The notes under the pieces are model-generated. The model worked only from the letters and a program-made list of their open reading frames with translations. It was not told the DNA's origin and ran no database searches. Positions 43,031 through 51,325 of a stretch of DNA of 64,000 bases are shown here, one piece after another. This stretch comes from DATJHM01 sp035493895 (GTDB lineage: Bacteria > Chloroflexota > Ktedonobacteria > Ktedonobacterales > Ktedonobacteraceae): NCBI GenBank assembly GCA_035493895.1, contig DATJHM010000126.1, positions 1 to 64,000 on the forward strand, written 5' to 3'. Every line of letters begins with the position of its first letter. The first letter of the stretch is position 1. Made by a program: the position numbers and the translations under genes.

Positions 43031-43966
43031 CTATTTGTATGTTTGATTGATACGTTCCACAAACAGCGCACAGAAGCTCGCGGCATCCACGCCCACGGAC
43101 GCCAGCACGTTAGGCGCGCCTGGAAGCTGGTGGGGAGGCAGATAGGCCACTGTCTTGCCCAGAGTAGCGCTACCTGTGAGCTCAACGCCGACATATGCTT
43201 CTTGCCAGGTAATGAGCTCTGGTTGGAAGGCGGCGGCCAGACAAAGCGGGTCATGCATTTGAAAACGAGGCTGACCATGTTGAGCGAAGCGTGTAAAGTA
43301 GCCTTGCAGAGCCTGCTCAATAAAGGCATGCACCGGGCTTCCCTCCCGTTTTAGTAGCTCTATTTCTGCCTGCTGAAGGGTAGTGCTTGTGGTCACATCC
43401 AGACTGACGAGCCGAATCGGCCAGCCCGCATGTAAGACGATCTGGGCTGCATGGGGGTCGGCATAAATGTTAAATTCCGCCGTGGGGGTAACGTTGCCCG
43501 GTACAAATAATGCTCCTCCCATGATGACGACTTCACGGACGAGCTGCGCTATGCGCGGTTCGCGTCGCACAGCCAGAGCAAGATTGGTGAGTGGCCCGAT
43601 CGCGACGAGAGTGATCTCGCCTGGATTCTTCAGGATGCGCTCGATAATGAGATCCACGGCATGCTGTTCAACAGGCTGGTTGCCTCCCTTCGGCAAAATA
43701 ACGCCACCCAGCCCATTCTCGCCATGCACAGTGGTCGCCTCCACCGTCTGACTCAACAACGGTCGATCACATCCCCTCGCTATAGGGACGTCTGGATGAC
43801 CAAGCAGATTGACCAGCGCCAGCGCATTGTCAGTGGTTAAGCCAACGCCGACATTGCCGCTGACGGTTGTTATGGCTTCCAGCTGAACCTCTGGTGAGGC
43901 GAACGCGAGGCAGAACGCCAGTGCATCGTCTATCCCGGGATCGGTGTCAAGAATAATACGAGGCAA
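43031..43966 (-). CDS. Ribonucleoside hydrolase (IUNH family)
   Basis: The start chosen is TTG at 43966 because AAGGAGG sits 6 bases before it; this yields 311 residues, the family norm, with DTDPGIDDALA at residues 7-17. The frame is open to an ATG at 44017 without a ribosome site. Other motifs are GPLTNLALA, an IMGGA turn and MHDPLCLAAA near the C-terminus. These enzymes bind Ca2+ through the N-terminal Asp cluster and hydrolyse nucleosides to base and ribose for salvage. Confidence 0.93.
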   Translation of the reverse strand: MPRIILDTDPGIDDALAFCLAFASPEVQLEAITTVSGNVGVGLTTDNALALVNLLGHPDVPIARGCDRPLLSQTVEATTVHGENGLGGVILPKGGNQPVEQHAVDLIIERILKNPGEITLVAIGPLTNLALAVRREPRIAQLVREVVIMGGALFVPGNVTPTAEFNIYADPHAAQIVLHAGWPIRLVSLDVTTSTTLQQAEIELLKREGSPVHAFIEQALQGYFTRFAQHGQPRFQMHDPLCLAAAFQPELITWQEAYVGVELTGSATLGKTVAYLPPHQLPGAPNVLASVGVDAASFCALFVERINQTYK

Positions 43967-44238
43967 GTGGCCCCTCCTTATACTATTACATACATCGGTA
44001 GCTTGAGCATCATACAATATGCATTGTAGAGTTTCAAGAGCTTGCTTGATTGCCTTAGCAGCTGCGCAAAAAGATGCCCCTTACATCCTATCTGTGATTA
44101 TTCTTCCGAACAGAAGGTGTGGATTGTTCAATAGAAAATTGCAAATATGACATGGTATAATAATTCTATTGCCATGGATGGGTTGGTCGTGAGATTGTTG
44201 GCACGAGAGCCTCGCTCTGATCGGAAGGATAACTGATT

Positions 44239-44907
44239 ATGCTTGAGATATCTGATGTATCTCTCACCCGTGTTGCACAGGAGGCCGAGCGGCGCCGTAT
44301 CGCGCGTGAGCTGCACGATGGCGCTATTCAATCGCTGTCGGCTTTGCTTACCGATCTTGAGCATTTTCGCCGCCACCAGCCTGCTGATTCTTCTGCCGAT
44401 ATACAACAGCTGGATGAGATGGTGGAACGCTGGCAGGATCTCGCGCGAACCAGCCTGCTTTCTATGCGCCAGACATTGGAGGGTCTGCGCTCTCATAGTG
44501 ATGCCGAGTTTGATCTTCTCGCGCTGATTCGTTCTCTACAGGAAGATATGCAGCGGCTCGGTTACACGGTCAATCTGGATGTCTCGGGCTGGCCCCTTGC
44601 GCTGCCTTTTGTGTATTCCTCTCAGCTCTATTATTGTATACATGAGGCAGTAACAAACATTCGTAAGCACGCGCAGGCGACACAGATCGATCTGTTTCTG
44701 TTTACCGATGAGGAGATGCTCCATGTGAGCGTAATTGATAATGGCATTGGCCTGTCAGCTTCCTTGCCTCATTCGGTGCAGGCCGGGTCTCAACAGGGCT
44801 TGATTGGTTTACAGGAACGTGTCGCTCTCCTGGGTGGTCGCCTCTCGCTGACCAGCGAGCCTGCGCAGGGGACGCGTGTCGATATCGCTATCCCTTTGCC
44901 ACACTGA
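44239..44907 (+). CDS. Histidine kinase of the HisKA_3/NarL class, without sensor domain
   Basis: The 222-residue protein consists only of a dimerisation domain with the phosphoacceptor in ERRRIARELHDGAIQSL and an HATPase domain with HEAVTNIRKHA, VIDNGIGL and GLIGLQERVALLGG. There is no membrane or PAS/GAF part and no response regulator gene next to it. The DHp-ATPase pair suggests control of a NarL-type regulator elsewhere. GGAAGG precedes the ATG. Confidence 0.9.
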   Translation: MLEISDVSLTRVAQEAERRRIARELHDGAIQSLSALLTDLEHFRRHQPADSSADIQQLDEMVERWQDLARTSLLSMRQTLEGLRSHSDAEFDLLALIRSLQEDMQRLGYTVNLDVSGWPLALPFVYSSQLYYCIHEAVTNIRKHAQATQIDLFLFTDEEMLHVSVIDNGIGLSASLPHSVQAGSQQGLIGLQERVALLGGRLSLTSEPAQGTRVDIAIPLPH

Positions 44908-44917
44908 CGACCCGCGC

Positions 44918-47900
44918 CTATGCTCCCGGTACAGGCTCCTCTATGTAGCGGATCACCGTTTTCATGCTGCGGCAATACGTAATTAAACGCTCAAAATAGG
45001 GTAGATGCTCGAGGGCGGCGACCGATCCCAGTACGATCAGCTTGCGTTGTGCTCGCGTCAGGGCGACGTTGAGACGATTAGGGTTCGTTAAAAAATCTCT
45101 GCGTTGACTCTCCTCCGCTGGTTCGTAATTGGTCGCAAAGGACATCAGTATGATCATGCGCTCTCCCCCCTGAAAGCGATCGACGGTATCGACGCTCAGG
45201 AGCGTATCATCTGGTAATCCCTGCCAGTTACTTGCTGGATCGTCGGTGAGCAGGTGACGACGAATATTGGCAACCTGTGCCCGGTACGGTGCAATGACGC
45301 CGATATCCTGTGGGGCTACGCCTCTTTTGAGAAATTGTGCTACCAGCGTGCGAATTGCACGCGCCTCCCCATTGCTGATCTTCGCTTCACGAGACACTTC
45401 GTCATCGCGTACATCGAGAAAGACCAGGGGATGGACAGGCTCGATGGCCTGTTCCAGAGCGGTACTGGTCTGCTCATACGTGCCACGTTTTCTCGCAAAA
45501 TCCAGTTGTTTATTGGCGATAGATGAATGTGCAATCAGTTGTTTCTCATAGAACACCGTGGAGGAGAAGTTGGCGATCCATTTGTTCATGCGGTACTGTG
45601 TGCGCAAGGCAACGCAGGCTCCAATCGCCATCGTCGCGTCTTGCATATAGTCATCATCTTCCTTCTTCAAGTGGCTGAAGAGGGATTGATTTAACCCCTG
45701 TTCCGCAGCCTCCTTGCTCAAGACGAGAGGAGGAAGCTGTTTCTCGTCCCCGACGAGGATGAAGCGTCGGGCGAAGCGCAGAGCTCCGAGGATTGCCGGT
45801 ATGGTTAACTGTCCCGCTTCGTCGATAATGGCGACATCAAACTCCAGGCCGAGTTCAGCCGCCTGCCCATGCTCATTCAGTTCAGTAGCAGGCACGTATT
45901 TTTCCGCCGACCATGTCGCGGTTGTGCTGGCGATCACCGGCGTGCTATACAACAAATCGCGCACGATATCGCTATAGGTTTCATCTTCGTTCTCTCGCTG
46001 ATCACGGTAACGTTTATCGGCCAGCTCTTTGAGCAGGTTCTCTCTGATCTCCTTCGCTACACTCCGCTGATGGCCGAGGCGGATATACTCATGAAAGCCC
46101 TCTTTATCGAGGCGTTTGAGGATATTATCGACCGCCTGATTGGTGAAAGCTGCAAGCAAGACGCGCTGATTCTGGGCGCAGAGCCTCTTAACGATTTCGG
46201 CAATGACGCTGGTTTTTCCGGTTCCTGGAGGTCCATGAATGAGCAGATAGTCCTGCATCTGTAGGGCGCGCTCTACGGCCTGATTCTGCTCAGCATTAAA
46301 ATCGCGTCGTGCAGGGACCGTTACACCCTGAAAGCGTGGTCTGACGCGTCCTGCGACGAGGTCGCGCAGGTGGGCATGGGCTTTGAGCCAGCGCAGAAGA
46401 TTCTGCAATGTGCGCACATGCACAATATCGCTATCATAACGATCCAGCAAGACCGGGTGGGTAATCCGTTCGCGCGTCCAGATGGTAATCTCTTCTGAAC
46501 TGCTCTGAACGATCGTGCCCGTGACGACTTCGCCGGTGACTGGATTGCCATCGCTCAGCAGAATCTCGTCCCCTTCCCGTAACTCCGAGGTGTTGGCGCA
46601 GCGGAAACATTGTTCCCAGCCGTCGCGTTCTATACGGGGTACGCCGACAGGGGTTAAGCCTCTGATCGCCGTGCCTCGCTCGATGCGTTCCTCAACCGAC
46701 GTCTGCCAGAGTTGCGCCTGCTGTTGTTCGCCCGCCCGCCCCTCCTGTTGAAGCAGTGAGTAGTAGCGGACAAAAAAAGCCCGGTCATCATTGCTATACG
46801 TCGTTGGCTTGTTTGGTAGGATGGTGCTATTCTGCCCAGCTGGTAGTTGTTCTTTCTCTTCGATAGTTGGTTGTTGCCAGTGTAGCAGGGTGGAGACGTT
46901 CTGGCACAGGTTGAGCATGGAGCATTTGCTGCAACGAGAGACGCCTGGCGGTGCTGGTGGTGTCTCGCTCAGGCGGCTGAGCACCAGGATATTGCGCCGT
47001 TCGTTGACGCGCTGTATCTCGCGAATAGTAGCAGGAATGCCGATCGCCTGAGCGCTTCCGGGCGTTCCACTATAGAGAAGGGTTGCCAGCGCCTTTTTCA
47101 TCTGCGAATCCCGCCGCACGGAGAGCAGGGCGTGATAGCCATACACCTGCCAGCGATGATCGCGTTTCGGCAAATCGCCTGTGGCTCCTCCTGTCTTGAG
47201 TTCTAGCAAACGTTGCCGTCCCGCCTGTTGCCAGAACAGATCCAGGCGTCCGCGCAGACCTATCTCCGGAGCCAGCAGAAAGGTTTCGGCGCGTACTTTA
47301 TTGCCGCTCACCTGCTCACCTTGCTCATTTTGTGTTTCTGCATAAGATCCGGGCATATCCCACAGAGTATCGCGCTCGGTCTCATACCAGCGAGCCAGAC
47401 TTTCCAGATGTGGCGCAACCTCGGCGCGCATAGTTTCATCGCTGACCGAACTGAGGGCCATATCGAGATTATTAATCTCCAGCGCCTGATCCAGACGCTC
47501 TTGCAAGATTGCTAAGGGACTTTTCACCTCTTGATCTGCCGAGGAGGATTTAAAATAGCCCCGGTCATGTTCTTTGAGAAGCTCTTTAAAACAATGATGG
47601 ATCAGATTACCGCGTATTGTTGCGGGCGAGGCGCTTGAGGGACTCAGGCGGCGGAGCAGATATTGGCGCGCACAGTATTCGGCCTGATTGAGGTCGGTAA
47701 TATTCAGGAGCATATCTGGCTCTAGCACCGCCAGCGTATAGGCGTTTCCAGTATAGCAGAGATGGATATCACCCTTCTCTTCTTGGGTCGTGGGGGGTAG
47801 TGGTAAATGGTAGATGCGCAACGTAAGTTTGTTCAGGACATCAGTGCGCGCCTTTAATTCTTTGACCAGACTGCGGTAATACAGTCCATCCAGCTGTACT

Positions 47901-48106
47901 TCAATGTGGGATGCGCCAGTCTCTAATAATACCGTAGGGATTCGCTCTCCCTCTTGCACGCGTTCCTGGACGGCAATGAGCCGCCCCTCGATTTCTGGTT
48001 GGGCGCAGGCTCGTTTTGTGGGATCAAGTGTGCAGAGGAAACATTCCGACTCTCGTCTATCCGCTTCTGGGACATCATGTGCTACCACTGGCTGCTCTCC
48101 CTGCAT
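44918..48106 (-). CDS. Dna2-like protein: Cas4-type Fe-S nuclease fused to SF1B helicase
   Basis: The 1062-residue protein has two parts. The N-terminal half holds a PD-(D/E)XK nuclease of Cas4/Dna2 type: C145 in AEYCARQYLL, H170-H171, D289 in GLRGRLDLF, E302-x-K304 in LLELKTGG, Q320-x-x-x-Y324, and C392, C395, C401, four cysteines placed to hold a 4Fe-4S cluster. The C-terminal half is a UPF1-like helicase: GPPGTGKT (625-632), DEAGQL, RTQYRMN and VDTVDRFQGGE. Eukaryotic Dna2 has the same order and trims flaps and resects ends. The plain role here would be DNA repair. Confidence 0.88.
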   Translation of the reverse strand: MQGEQPVVAHDVPEADRRESECFLCTLDPTKRACAQPEIEGRLIAVQERVQEGERIPTVLLETGASHIEVQLDGLYYRSLVKELKARTDVLNKLTLRIYHLPLPPTTQEEKGDIHLCYTGNAYTLAVLEPDMLLNITDLNQAEYCARQYLLRRLSPSSASPATIRGNLIHHCFKELLKEHDRGYFKSSSADQEVKSPLAILQERLDQALEINNLDMALSSVSDETMRAEVAPHLESLARWYETERDTLWDMPGSYAETQNEQGEQVSGNKVRAETFLLAPEIGLRGRLDLFWQQAGRQRLLELKTGGATGDLPKRDHRWQVYGYHALLSVRRDSQMKKALATLLYSGTPGSAQAIGIPATIREIQRVNERRNILVLSRLSETPPAPPGVSRCSKCSMLNLCQNVSTLLHWQQPTIEEKEQLPAGQNSTILPNKPTTYSNDDRAFFVRYYSLLQQEGRAGEQQQAQLWQTSVEERIERGTAIRGLTPVGVPRIERDGWEQCFRCANTSELREGDEILLSDGNPVTGEVVTGTIVQSSSEEITIWTRERITHPVLLDRYDSDIVHVRTLQNLLRWLKAHAHLRDLVAGRVRPRFQGVTVPARRDFNAEQNQAVERALQMQDYLLIHGPPGTGKTSVIAEIVKRLCAQNQRVLLAAFTNQAVDNILKRLDKEGFHEYIRLGHQRSVAKEIRENLLKELADKRYRDQRENEDETYSDIVRDLLYSTPVIASTTATWSAEKYVPATELNEHGQAAELGLEFDVAIIDEAGQLTIPAILGALRFARRFILVGDEKQLPPLVLSKEAAEQGLNQSLFSHLKKEDDDYMQDATMAIGACVALRTQYRMNKWIANFSSTVFYEKQLIAHSSIANKQLDFARKRGTYEQTSTALEQAIEPVHPLVFLDVRDDEVSREAKISNGEARAIRTLVAQFLKRGVAPQDIGVIAPYRAQVANIRRHLLTDDPASNWQGLPDDTLLSVDTVDRFQGGERMIILMSFATNYEPAEESQRRDFLTNPNRLNVALTRAQRKLIVLGSVAALEHLPYFERLITYCRSMKTVIRYIEEPVPGA

Positions 48107-48241
48107 AAATATCGTGGACGACGATCGCCCTCTACTCTCTAGTATACTCTCACAACCTCATCTGCAATCGGCAAAAAAACCGCCTGTTATTGACCAGATC
48201 TTGCTATCAGGAGCCGACCTATACCAGACTCCCCGCAATTG

Positions 48242-48345
48242 CTCCCTGGCGCATAATCACCAGCTTTTTTCATGCTTTGCCCGTACACACTCTCTCGCAG
48301 TTGTTGGCGCAAAATCCTTTTCTGACCTGTTTGAGGGTACTGAAA
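48242..48345 (+). repeat. Interspersed repeat, copy B
   Basis: It matches copy A at 20652-20758, starting CTCCCTGGCGCATAATCACC and ending GTTTGAGGGTACTGAAA. It abuts the stop codon of the GAF-domain gene and lies in the same orientation as copy A. Confidence 0.75.
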
Positions 48346-48942
48346 TTAGAGAGTGATATTTGTTCCCCAGAATGCCCCCATCACGCCGTCATAAGAACTC
48401 TTCAGGCTCTCATAGAGGCGGGCATTTTCGATGGCGAGCCCGGCCAGACTGGCGAGGACGGACAAAAATTGCACATCATTCTCATGGAACTCACGCAATT
48501 CTTTCGTATAGACGCGCATGACGCCAGTTGCCTCCCCTCGCACCTCCAGTGGCACACACAACACGGAGACAAGCCCTTCCTGTCGCGCCGCTTCTTTATA
48601 ATGAAAGCGTGCATCAACGCGTACATCGGGAATATAGACCGGCGTCCCTTTAATTGCCTCTTGATCAATGGGGCTATTGACGACGTCTACTGGTCCTTTG
48701 GCAAGGTAGCCTCCGCTGAGCCCACAGACCGCGCTGAGATTGAGATGCCCGGTGGCCGTATCAAGCAAACGAAGCGTGCAACCCTGGACCTTCATTGCGT
48801 CGGTGATGCAGGTGACAACACTTTGTAGCACTTGATCCAGTTCAAGGCTCGAAGAAATGGTCAGGGCAGCTTGATAAAGGGCCGTGTAATAATCCTCGTG
48901 GGGTTTTTTTGGGGTATCTTCAGCATTTTGCTCTGTTGTCAT
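48346..48942 (-). CDS. GAF-domain protein
   Basis: The 198-residue protein is a single GAF domain (about residues 20-180): a long entry helix ALYQAALTISSSLELDQVL, GCTLRLLDTATGHLNL, a strand with SVLCVPLEVRGEATGVMRVY and a closing helix FLSVLASLAGLAIENARLYE. GAF domains bind small ligands or chromophores. No conserved chromophore-attachment Cys is evident. With no output domain it may be a partner of a kinase elsewhere. GGGGAG precedes the ATG. Confidence 0.9.
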   Translation of the reverse strand: MTTEQNAEDTPKKPHEDYYTALYQAALTISSSLELDQVLQSVVTCITDAMKVQGCTLRLLDTATGHLNLSAVCGLSGGYLAKGPVDVVNSPIDQEAIKGTPVYIPDVRVDARFHYKEAARQEGLVSVLCVPLEVRGEATGVMRVYTKELREFHENDVQFLSVLASLAGLAIENARLYESLKSSYDGVMGAFWGTNITL

Positions 48943-49155
48943 CGTTTTACTCCCCTGATTTGCAGCGTGAAAGCCGTTTGTTGCAATAACTGTCGGTACA
49001 AATTATACCTTATTATTGTAACACACGCTCTCCTGGCTGAACGGGAGAGAACAAAACAAACCCATTCGCAGTCTTCTTCGACTGTGTCGTTTGACGATGA
49101 CGCATTTTCAGCTGTTGCTGGCAGATGTCTGGCAGCCTCCTCGATGTCTTACGGC

Positions 49156-49656
49156 TTACGTTGCCGGAAGAGGTGGATCCTGCACTAGCCAGACACGGCA
49201 GGGGGCATTGGATAAAACATATGAGACTGTTTTCCCCAGATCATTTGAAATCTTATTACTATCTCGTACCAACCCTATTAATATTAATGCGCAACGGTGA
49301 TCTTTTGCCTCATCGACGATGGCGTGTCCTGCCTCCCTCGCTTGCACAACTTCCGTGACCGCATCGCATCCCACGCGCTCGGCGATGTCGCGGGCGGCGT
49401 TGAGCAGTTTATCTGCGCGATCGGATTCCTGGGTGAGGACTGCTTTCAGGGGTAATGCTCGGGGTACTTCGATAACGTGAACGAGATGGACTTTCCGTTT
49501 GGCACCTTTCGCCATCTGACATCCCAGGTATACCAGGTTGGAGTCGAGTTTCTCGCCACCGATTACGACTGCTATATCGCCAGCGGCGTTTCCACCCAGG
49601 GCCGATTTGCTCATTTCGCTTTCTTCCCTGGTCCTGGACCCCCATAAATGAACCAT
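49156..49656 (-). CDS. Universal stress protein (UspA) family
   Basis: The ATG at 49656 has GGAGGG 9 bases upstream and gives 166 residues; other in-frame starts exist at 49698 and 49614. The fold signature is present: a first strand IAVVIGGEKLDSN, then VHLVHVIEVP, and the late ALILIGLVRDSN...LGKTVSYVLSNAPCRVWLV. The usual ATP-binding G-2x-G-9x-G(S/T) is replaced by a weaker version, so ATP binding is uncertain. Usp proteins are linked to stress and resting states. Confidence 0.85.
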   Translation of the reverse strand: MVHLWGSRTREESEMSKSALGGNAAGDIAVVIGGEKLDSNLVYLGCQMAKGAKRKVHLVHVIEVPRALPLKAVLTQESDRADKLLNAARDIAERVGCDAVTEVVQAREAGHAIVDEAKDHRCALILIGLVRDSNKISNDLGKTVSYVLSNAPCRVWLVQDPPLPAT

Positions 49657-50107
49657 GATTTTTTTCCCTCCTGATGGAGTGTGATAAAACAGCATCATCG
49701 AGCACAGTCTGTAGTACGAGGTTCATCCTACTTCAATGCTTTCCATCTGCAATCAGAACTTTTTTCTGCTCTCTCTCTCGGAATGTAAAGAAAATTACAG
49801 ACCTCTCAGCGGGCCAATGTTATTTTCTCCTGTCCTTATTTTTTTGCCTTTTGCTGTTCTTGATGCTAGCAAACAAAAGGAGGTTGAAAAGCTCTGATGT
49901 AGCCTGCTCGAATTCTAATCCCAAAAGATGTTTCCGTCAATGTGAAGTATGTACATCACAATCTTCTTGATTGCTACACAATATTCCCGTCTTATACACC
50001 GCGCAAAATTTTTCGACGGCTCCTATGAGTAGCGATCTCTTCTGGGTTCGTATCATTATATCTCTTACTGGCTAGCTTGTGTATGACTCCCCTTGGGTTC
50101 TACACGA
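49657..50107. other. Intergenic region, no gene seen
   Basis: About 450 bases upstream of the UspA gene and downstream of clpS. The open frame at 49674-49970 has no ribosome site. An inverted repeat TGTGA-N10-TCACA lies at 49941-49960, with the same arms and spacing as that at 338-357. Otherwise nothing is recognisable. Confidence 0.45.
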
Positions 50108-50136
50108 AAGCAGGCGACCACGCTGGTCGCCTGCTT
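50108..50136 (-). terminator. Terminator of clpS
   Basis: AAGCAGGCGACCA and TGGTCGCCTGCTT are perfectly complementary over 13 bp with a 3-base loop; only a short T run follows on the minus strand. Confidence 0.8.
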
Positions 50137-50158
50137 CTGACTGTTTCCCCATAGTACT

Positions 50159-50467
50159 TTATTCTGGTTCGATGGTGGCGGTGAGGCCATAACTGAGGAT
50201 TCGTTCCTGATAGTACTCTGCTGCTTCTTTCGGACAAACGATGACTATTGCGCTCCCTGTCAGGTGCGCCGTGAGCATGATTCGCTCTGCCTCTTCCGCT
50301 GTCAGGTTGGTCACCGCATGGATAAGGGCAAAGATCACATAGTTCATTTCGTTATAATCGTCATCAAAAAGAATGACTTTATAGGGAGGAAGTAGCTGGG
50401 TGCGGCGACGCACGATCTCCTCTGGCTTGACGCCGAGGCGAGGGAGTGTCAACCGATCTCTGGTCAT
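50159..50467 (-). CDS. clpS: ATP-dependent Clp protease adaptor ClpS
   Basis: The ATG at 50467 follows GGAG by 8 bases; a TTG 6 bases earlier is less likely. The 102-residue protein has the ClpS core PYKVILFDDDYNEMNYV, ALIHAVTNLTAEEAERIMLTAH and VIVCPKEAAEYYQERIL. ClpS binds N-degron substrates through the Asp/Asn/Met/His pocket and delivers them to ClpA or ClpC with ClpP. No clpA gene is adjacent. Confidence 0.94.
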   Translation of the reverse strand: MTRDRLTLPRLGVKPEEIVRRRTQLLPPYKVILFDDDYNEMNYVIFALIHAVTNLTAEEAERIMLTAHLTGSAIVIVCPKEAAEYYQERILSYGLTATIEPE

Positions 50468-50673
50468 GCGCAATTCTCCGGCTATTCGTTTAAGGTTTGC
50501 TTTTTCTCAATGCACCAAATCTATTGTAACTAAGTGCTACGTTTTTTACTAGTCTCTTACTAATCTGTCCTACCGTCCACCCTGCTTTGAGCAGTTCAAT
50601 GTAACCTGCGTAGGGGATATAATAGGGAGGACAAACACCTGACGTTGTTTATCGATTTGGGGGCAATTTTTCT

Positions 50674-51258
50674 ATGCAACAGCAACAGCAACCTGCTGAA
50701 TATGATCTGCTGGCGGTCTTTTCTGAGGAAACCCAGGCCGATGCCGCCGCTGCTAAATTGCGCAAAGAAGGTTTTCTTGAGGATGAAGTCCATCAGATGC
50801 CACAGGGTCTGGTGGGAAGTGGTGAGTTTCGCGTTCATGGCCCTGACCAGAATCGAAGCGCTCAGTTTTTGCAGATCAAACGTGCAGGCCCTAATCCTGT
50901 CGTTGTAACGCTGCTGGCTGTCGTTTTCGCTGTGGTCCTGGGTGCTTTGAGCTTCGCCGCCAGTTTTGCCTTGCCTAAGGTGCTGACGGAGCCATTGACG
51001 GTGATTCTCGGCGTGGTGATCGGCCTGATTATCGGGGTGCTTATTGGCCTGCTGCGCCGTGGACGCATGCGTGGCGATATTGGTCAGCAATCTGGGAAAG
51101 GGAATGCTTCCCCTGCCCAGAAGGCGCTGCAAGGAGCGCGTACCGTCGTTGCGCTGCGCTTTAGCGATCCTGAAAATATCAGTCGCAACTCGCGTGCCCG
51201 AGCCATTCTGATTAATAATCAGGGCAAAATTGATCGTAGCGTTGGACGTAAGCAATGA
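50674..51258 (+). CDS. Two-helix membrane protein of unknown function
   Basis: The 194-residue protein has a soluble N-terminal domain (EYDLLAVFSEETQADAAAAKLRKEGF, similar in outline to a ferredoxin-like stress-protein fold), two adjacent membrane helices (about residues 73-100 and 104-125) and a Ser/Arg-rich tail with RTVVALRFSDPEN. GGGGG precedes the ATG at a distance. I cannot name a family. It converges with dnaA, sharing a palindromic terminator. Confidence 0.75.
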   Translation: MQQQQQPAEYDLLAVFSEETQADAAAAKLRKEGFLEDEVHQMPQGLVGSGEFRVHGPDQNRSAQFLQIKRAGPNPVVVTLLAVVFAVVLGALSFAASFALPKVLTEPLTVILGVVIGLIIGVLIGLLRRGRMRGDIGQQSGKGNASPAQKALQGARTVVALRFSDPENISRNSRARAILINNQGKIDRSVGRKQ

Positions 51259-51276
51259 TGCTACTTTTGCTCCAGG

Positions 51277-51315
51277 AAAAAAAGATCTCACCTTGCGCAA
51301 GGTGAGATCTTTTTT
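51277..51315. terminator. Bidirectional terminator between the membrane-protein gene and dnaA
   Basis: AAAAAAGATCTCACCTTGC and its exact complement form a continuous palindrome, with A and T tracts at opposite ends, acting on both convergent genes. Confidence 0.94.
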
Positions 51316-51325
51316 GTGCTGAAAT

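Noticed and set aside
44918..48106. Cas4 of a CRISPR system
   Set aside because: The Cas4-like nuclease is the N-terminal part of a helicase fusion, and no cas1, cas2 or array is nearby, so the Dna2-like reading is better.
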